A program made the translations under genes and the position numbers. Of a stretch of DNA of 52,882 nucleotides, positions 50,400 through 52,882 are shown in pieces; positions within the stretch are counted from its first letter, which is position 1, and each line of letters starts with the position of its first letter. The stretch comes from Candidatus Dadabacteria bacterium (GTDB taxonomy: Bacteria; Desulfobacterota_D; UBA1144; Nemesobacterales; UBA2774), in the NCBI GenBank assembly GCA_020849425.1, contig JADLGH010000057.1, forward strand, positions 1 to 52,882, read 5' to 3'. A model generated the notes under the pieces. It was given only the letters and a program-made list of their open reading frames with translations. It was not told the DNA's origin and did not search any database.

Positions 50400-50666
50400 A
50401 TGTACCGTCTGACATTAAGACCCCGCGAATTCGCCGGCGGGTATGGGGATGATGGTCGTCGGTCGGTATGAGCCGGCTTTTTGGAGGATCCCGGTCTCCT
50501 TATGCCCGAGTGAGCTTTCTCTTTACCCCTGTCGGCCTTATGCGGGCGCCCGCCCTATGGACACTTCTACTAATTCTATGCCTGATACTGTCCCGTTTCA
50601 ATACTAATTATGCCGTTGTCGGCTCCGGGGGAAGTCGCTGCCGGGCGTGTATAATTATCACGGACA

Positions 50667-51284
50667 ATGAAGGCATCTCGTTTTCGAAAGATCGCGTATC
50701 CGATTTTCGTGCTGATGCTTGCCGCGCTCCTTCCCGCCGCGGCCCGCGGCGAGGATTCCGGTCCCCTCTGGCGGCCCTCCGAGGGAGCCGAGCTCATAGG
50801 CAGGCCCGCGCCCGCCCTTTCCGGCCTCACGTGGCTCAACTCGGAGCCCATCGGCCTCGAAGACCTGAGGGGCAAGGTCGTCCTCATACGCTTCTGGCTT
50901 GTCGGCTGCCCCTACTGCGTGAATACCGCTCCGGCCCTCGCCGGGCTCTACGAAAAGTACGGCGGCGAGGGGCTCGTGGTCATAGGGATTCATCACCCGA
51001 AATCCGAAAGGACGAAGGACGACGCCCTCGTCCTCAAAGCGGCGAAGGGTCTCGGATTCGAATTCCCCATCGCCCAGGACAGGGACTGGAAGGTCATAAA
51101 CGCGTACTGGCTCGGCGGCGCACGGCGCTCCTACACATCGTCGAGCATACTGATAGACAAAAAGGGGATTATAAGATTCGTCCACGACGGCGGGGAATTT
51201 TACAGGAGCGAAGACAACCCCGACGCCGACCTCGCGTACAAAACCATAGACCGCAAAATAAGAGAGCTCCTGGCCGAAGACTGA
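50667..51284 (+). CDS. TlpA-like thioredoxin-fold protein, exported
   Basis: Signal peptide; RGKVVLIRFWLVGCPYCVNTAPALAGLYEKYGGEGLVVIGIHHPKSE. Confidence 0.88.
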   Translation: MKASRFRKIAYPIFVLMLAALLPAAARGEDSGPLWRPSEGAELIGRPAPALSGLTWLNSEPIGLEDLRGKVVLIRFWLVGCPYCVNTAPALAGLYEKYGGEGLVVIGIHHPKSERTKDDALVLKAAKGLGFEFPIAQDRDWKVINAYWLGGARRSYTSSSILIDKKGIIRFVHDGGEFYRSEDNPDADLAYKTIDRKIRELLAED

Positions 51285-51448
51285 TGCACTGTCTTAGCGT
51301 TTTATCCCCTTTGGAAAAGAGATGCACAGTTTGCGTTGACACCTGACATCGCAGGAGACTTTGCCATTCTGATCCCTGCGCGTCCCTACCTTTAATCTCT
51401 TTCCTCACCTCTCATGGGGAGGACCAAGATGGGGGTTGCCTCAAGCGC

Positions 51449-51900
51449 TGTCATTCCCAACGATTCCGAGCAAGTGAGGAATCGGATGCCGCCACCTTGA
51501 AGCGCAAATGTTTATCCAGTCCCGCTCGCAACTTACCATCTTTAACATAAGGCTTGTATCGGTAATCCGGATCAATCCACAGTCGCGGCTCTGCCGCGAC
51601 TCCACCCTTCCGTCATTCTTCTAGTCTGTCATTCCCTAATGCTTGTATAGGGAATCCACTTCCGCAAGCAATCCATCAAGAGTTTTGTCATCCCGAACAA
51701 CGATTTCGAGCGAGGAATTTCCACACTTCTGTCATTCCCAACGGTTCTGAGCATGCGCAAGAACCGGACGACTACGCCCTGAAGCGCAAGCGCTCATCCG
51801 TACAGCTCAGAACATACCTTCTTTAGTATCAATGCTTGTATCGGGAATCCACTTCCGCCAGCAATTCATCAAGCGCTTTTGTCATGCGAGCGAAGCGAAG
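51449..51900 (+). repeat. Composite array of the 120-bp family (copies at 51449, 51693 partial, 51730) and the ATTCCCTA hairpin (51627-51659)
   Basis: TGTCATTCCCAACGATTCCGAGCAAGTGAGGAATCGG; TGTCATTCCCTAATGCTTGTATAGGGAATCCAC; TGTCATTCCCAACGGTTCTGAGCATGCGCAAGAACCGGACG. Confidence 0.85.
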
Positions 51901-51993
51901 CAATCTATCCTTTAATCCGTCATCCAGTACCATCTTATAAGAAATAAAGCCGGGGTAATGGTGCGTCTCGCCCTTCGGTTTTCGCCGCCATCC

Positions 51994-52882
51994 CTACCAC
52001 GACCCTCCGCCCCCGCCTCCGAATCCTCCTCCGCTCGAGCCGCCCCCTCCGAGCCCGCTCCCGCCCGACTTCCTCGGAGCCGAAGCGAACGTGCTGTTCA
52101 TCACCCCGAGGCTCCTTCCGATGTCGGCGGCGAAAATCCTCGGTGTAAAGGAATTCGTATATCCCGGCGACGAATACCAGCCCGGCGGCTCCCTGTATAT
52201 ATCCTTGAACGCGTCGGCCCACTTCTCTTCGAGCCCGAATACGAGCGCAAAGGGCAGGACCCTGTCGAAGAGCGTAGGGTCGTCCTTCGCCAGCGCCTCT
52301 ATACGGTTTTTCTCGGCCTTGTCGATGAATTCCTTAAAGCCGAGGAGCTCTTCGTTCGCGAGCGTCCCCTCCCTCGTCTTTCTCGGCATGAATCCCGACC
52401 ACGCGAGTATTATCACCCCCGACAGGGCGATAGAGATCTTGAGCGGAAAGTTCGTGAAGAGGGCAAAGCCTATTATGATCAGTATGATCCCCGCCCACTT
52501 GTAAATCCCCTTCACCTTCTCCGGGTCCCCGGGGAAGTATCCGCCCCCGACCAGCTCGTCGTAAAGGGACTTCTTTATCCCGGGAAGCTCCCTGTAGAAC
52601 TTGTTCCTGAGGTCCGATATCTCGACCTCTTCCCCGCCCTTGAAAATCCCGTTCAGCACCCTGACTTCGTGGGGCTTGAGCTCCCCCGGCCCGGGCTGCT
52701 TCGTCTTTATGAGCTTGTAATCCCTGTCCGAGAAGAAAAAGAACTTCGTCGAAGCCTCCTCCTCGATTCTGAGATACCCCCTCACGGCCAGGTCTATGAC
52801 TGTGGACGTTATGTCGGCGACGTCCGCCCTCTCGTCTATGAGCGTCCCGGCTTCGGCCGGGGTGAATCCCTCGGGCGGGCTG
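51994..52882 (-). CDS. DUF2207-like membrane protein, N-terminus beyond window
   Basis: Frame stays open to the window edge (SPPEGFTPAEAGTLIDERADVADITSTVIDLAVRGYLRIEE...); C-terminal GGGGSSGGGFGGGGGGSW typical of the family. Confidence 0.82.
   Translation of the reverse strand, partial: SPPEGFTPAEAGTLIDERADVADITSTVIDLAVRGYLRIEEEASTKFFFFSDRDYKLIKTKQPGPGELKPHEVRVLNGIFKGGEEVEISDLRNKFYRELPGIKKSLYDELVGGGYFPGDPEKVKGIYKWAGIILIIIGFALFTNFPLKISIALSGVIILAWSGFMPRKTREGTLANEELLGFKEFIDKAEKNRIEALAKDDPTLFDRVLPFALVFGLEEKWADAFKDIYREPPGWYSSPGYTNSFTPRIFAADIGRSLGVMNSTFASAPRKSGGSGLGGGGSSGGGFGGGGGGSW

Overview
A gene-dense, GC-rich bacterial chromosome segment made up mostly of housekeeping and central-metabolism genes. 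It has no CRISPR array, no recognisable transposase or phage gene, no rRNA and no tRNA that I could see. Main blocks: leuS (5'-truncated by the window edge); glutaredoxin and thiE; thrC; acylphosphatase, an MBL hydrolase, ftsB and a GAF-GGDEF protein; rsmA; a three-gene biotin-dependent acyl-CoA carboxylase operon with the alpha subunit split; coaE; hbd; gltX; an mlaE-like permease; pncB; two nitrilase-family paralogues; an LLM oxidoreductase; the rpmH-rnpA-yidD-yidC-jag cluster (rpmH was missing from the supplied ORF track); tadA; two tandem paralogous acyl-CoA synthetases; trpG-trpE; a phosphohexomutase; a TPP enzyme; lepA; a 1542-aa soluble-looking PAS/GAF hybrid histidine kinase; a TlpA-like redoxin; and a DUF2207-like membrane protein truncated by the right edge. 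The most unusual content is non-coding. Four large intergenic islands (about 17.16-18.0, 24.74-25.68, 39.34-40.0 and 51.29-51.99 kb) are packed with an interspersed repeat family of roughly 120 bp. Its 5' hairpin stem shows compensatory base changes between copies, and recurring linkers join copies into composites. Other short modules (a CTACTTTT/AAAAGTAG hairpin and two blocks of about 75-85 bp) occur in a different order in two islands. Three of the four islands lie between convergent gene pairs. I see no convincing new defence or biosynthetic system; the repeat family is the best candidate for something undescribed.
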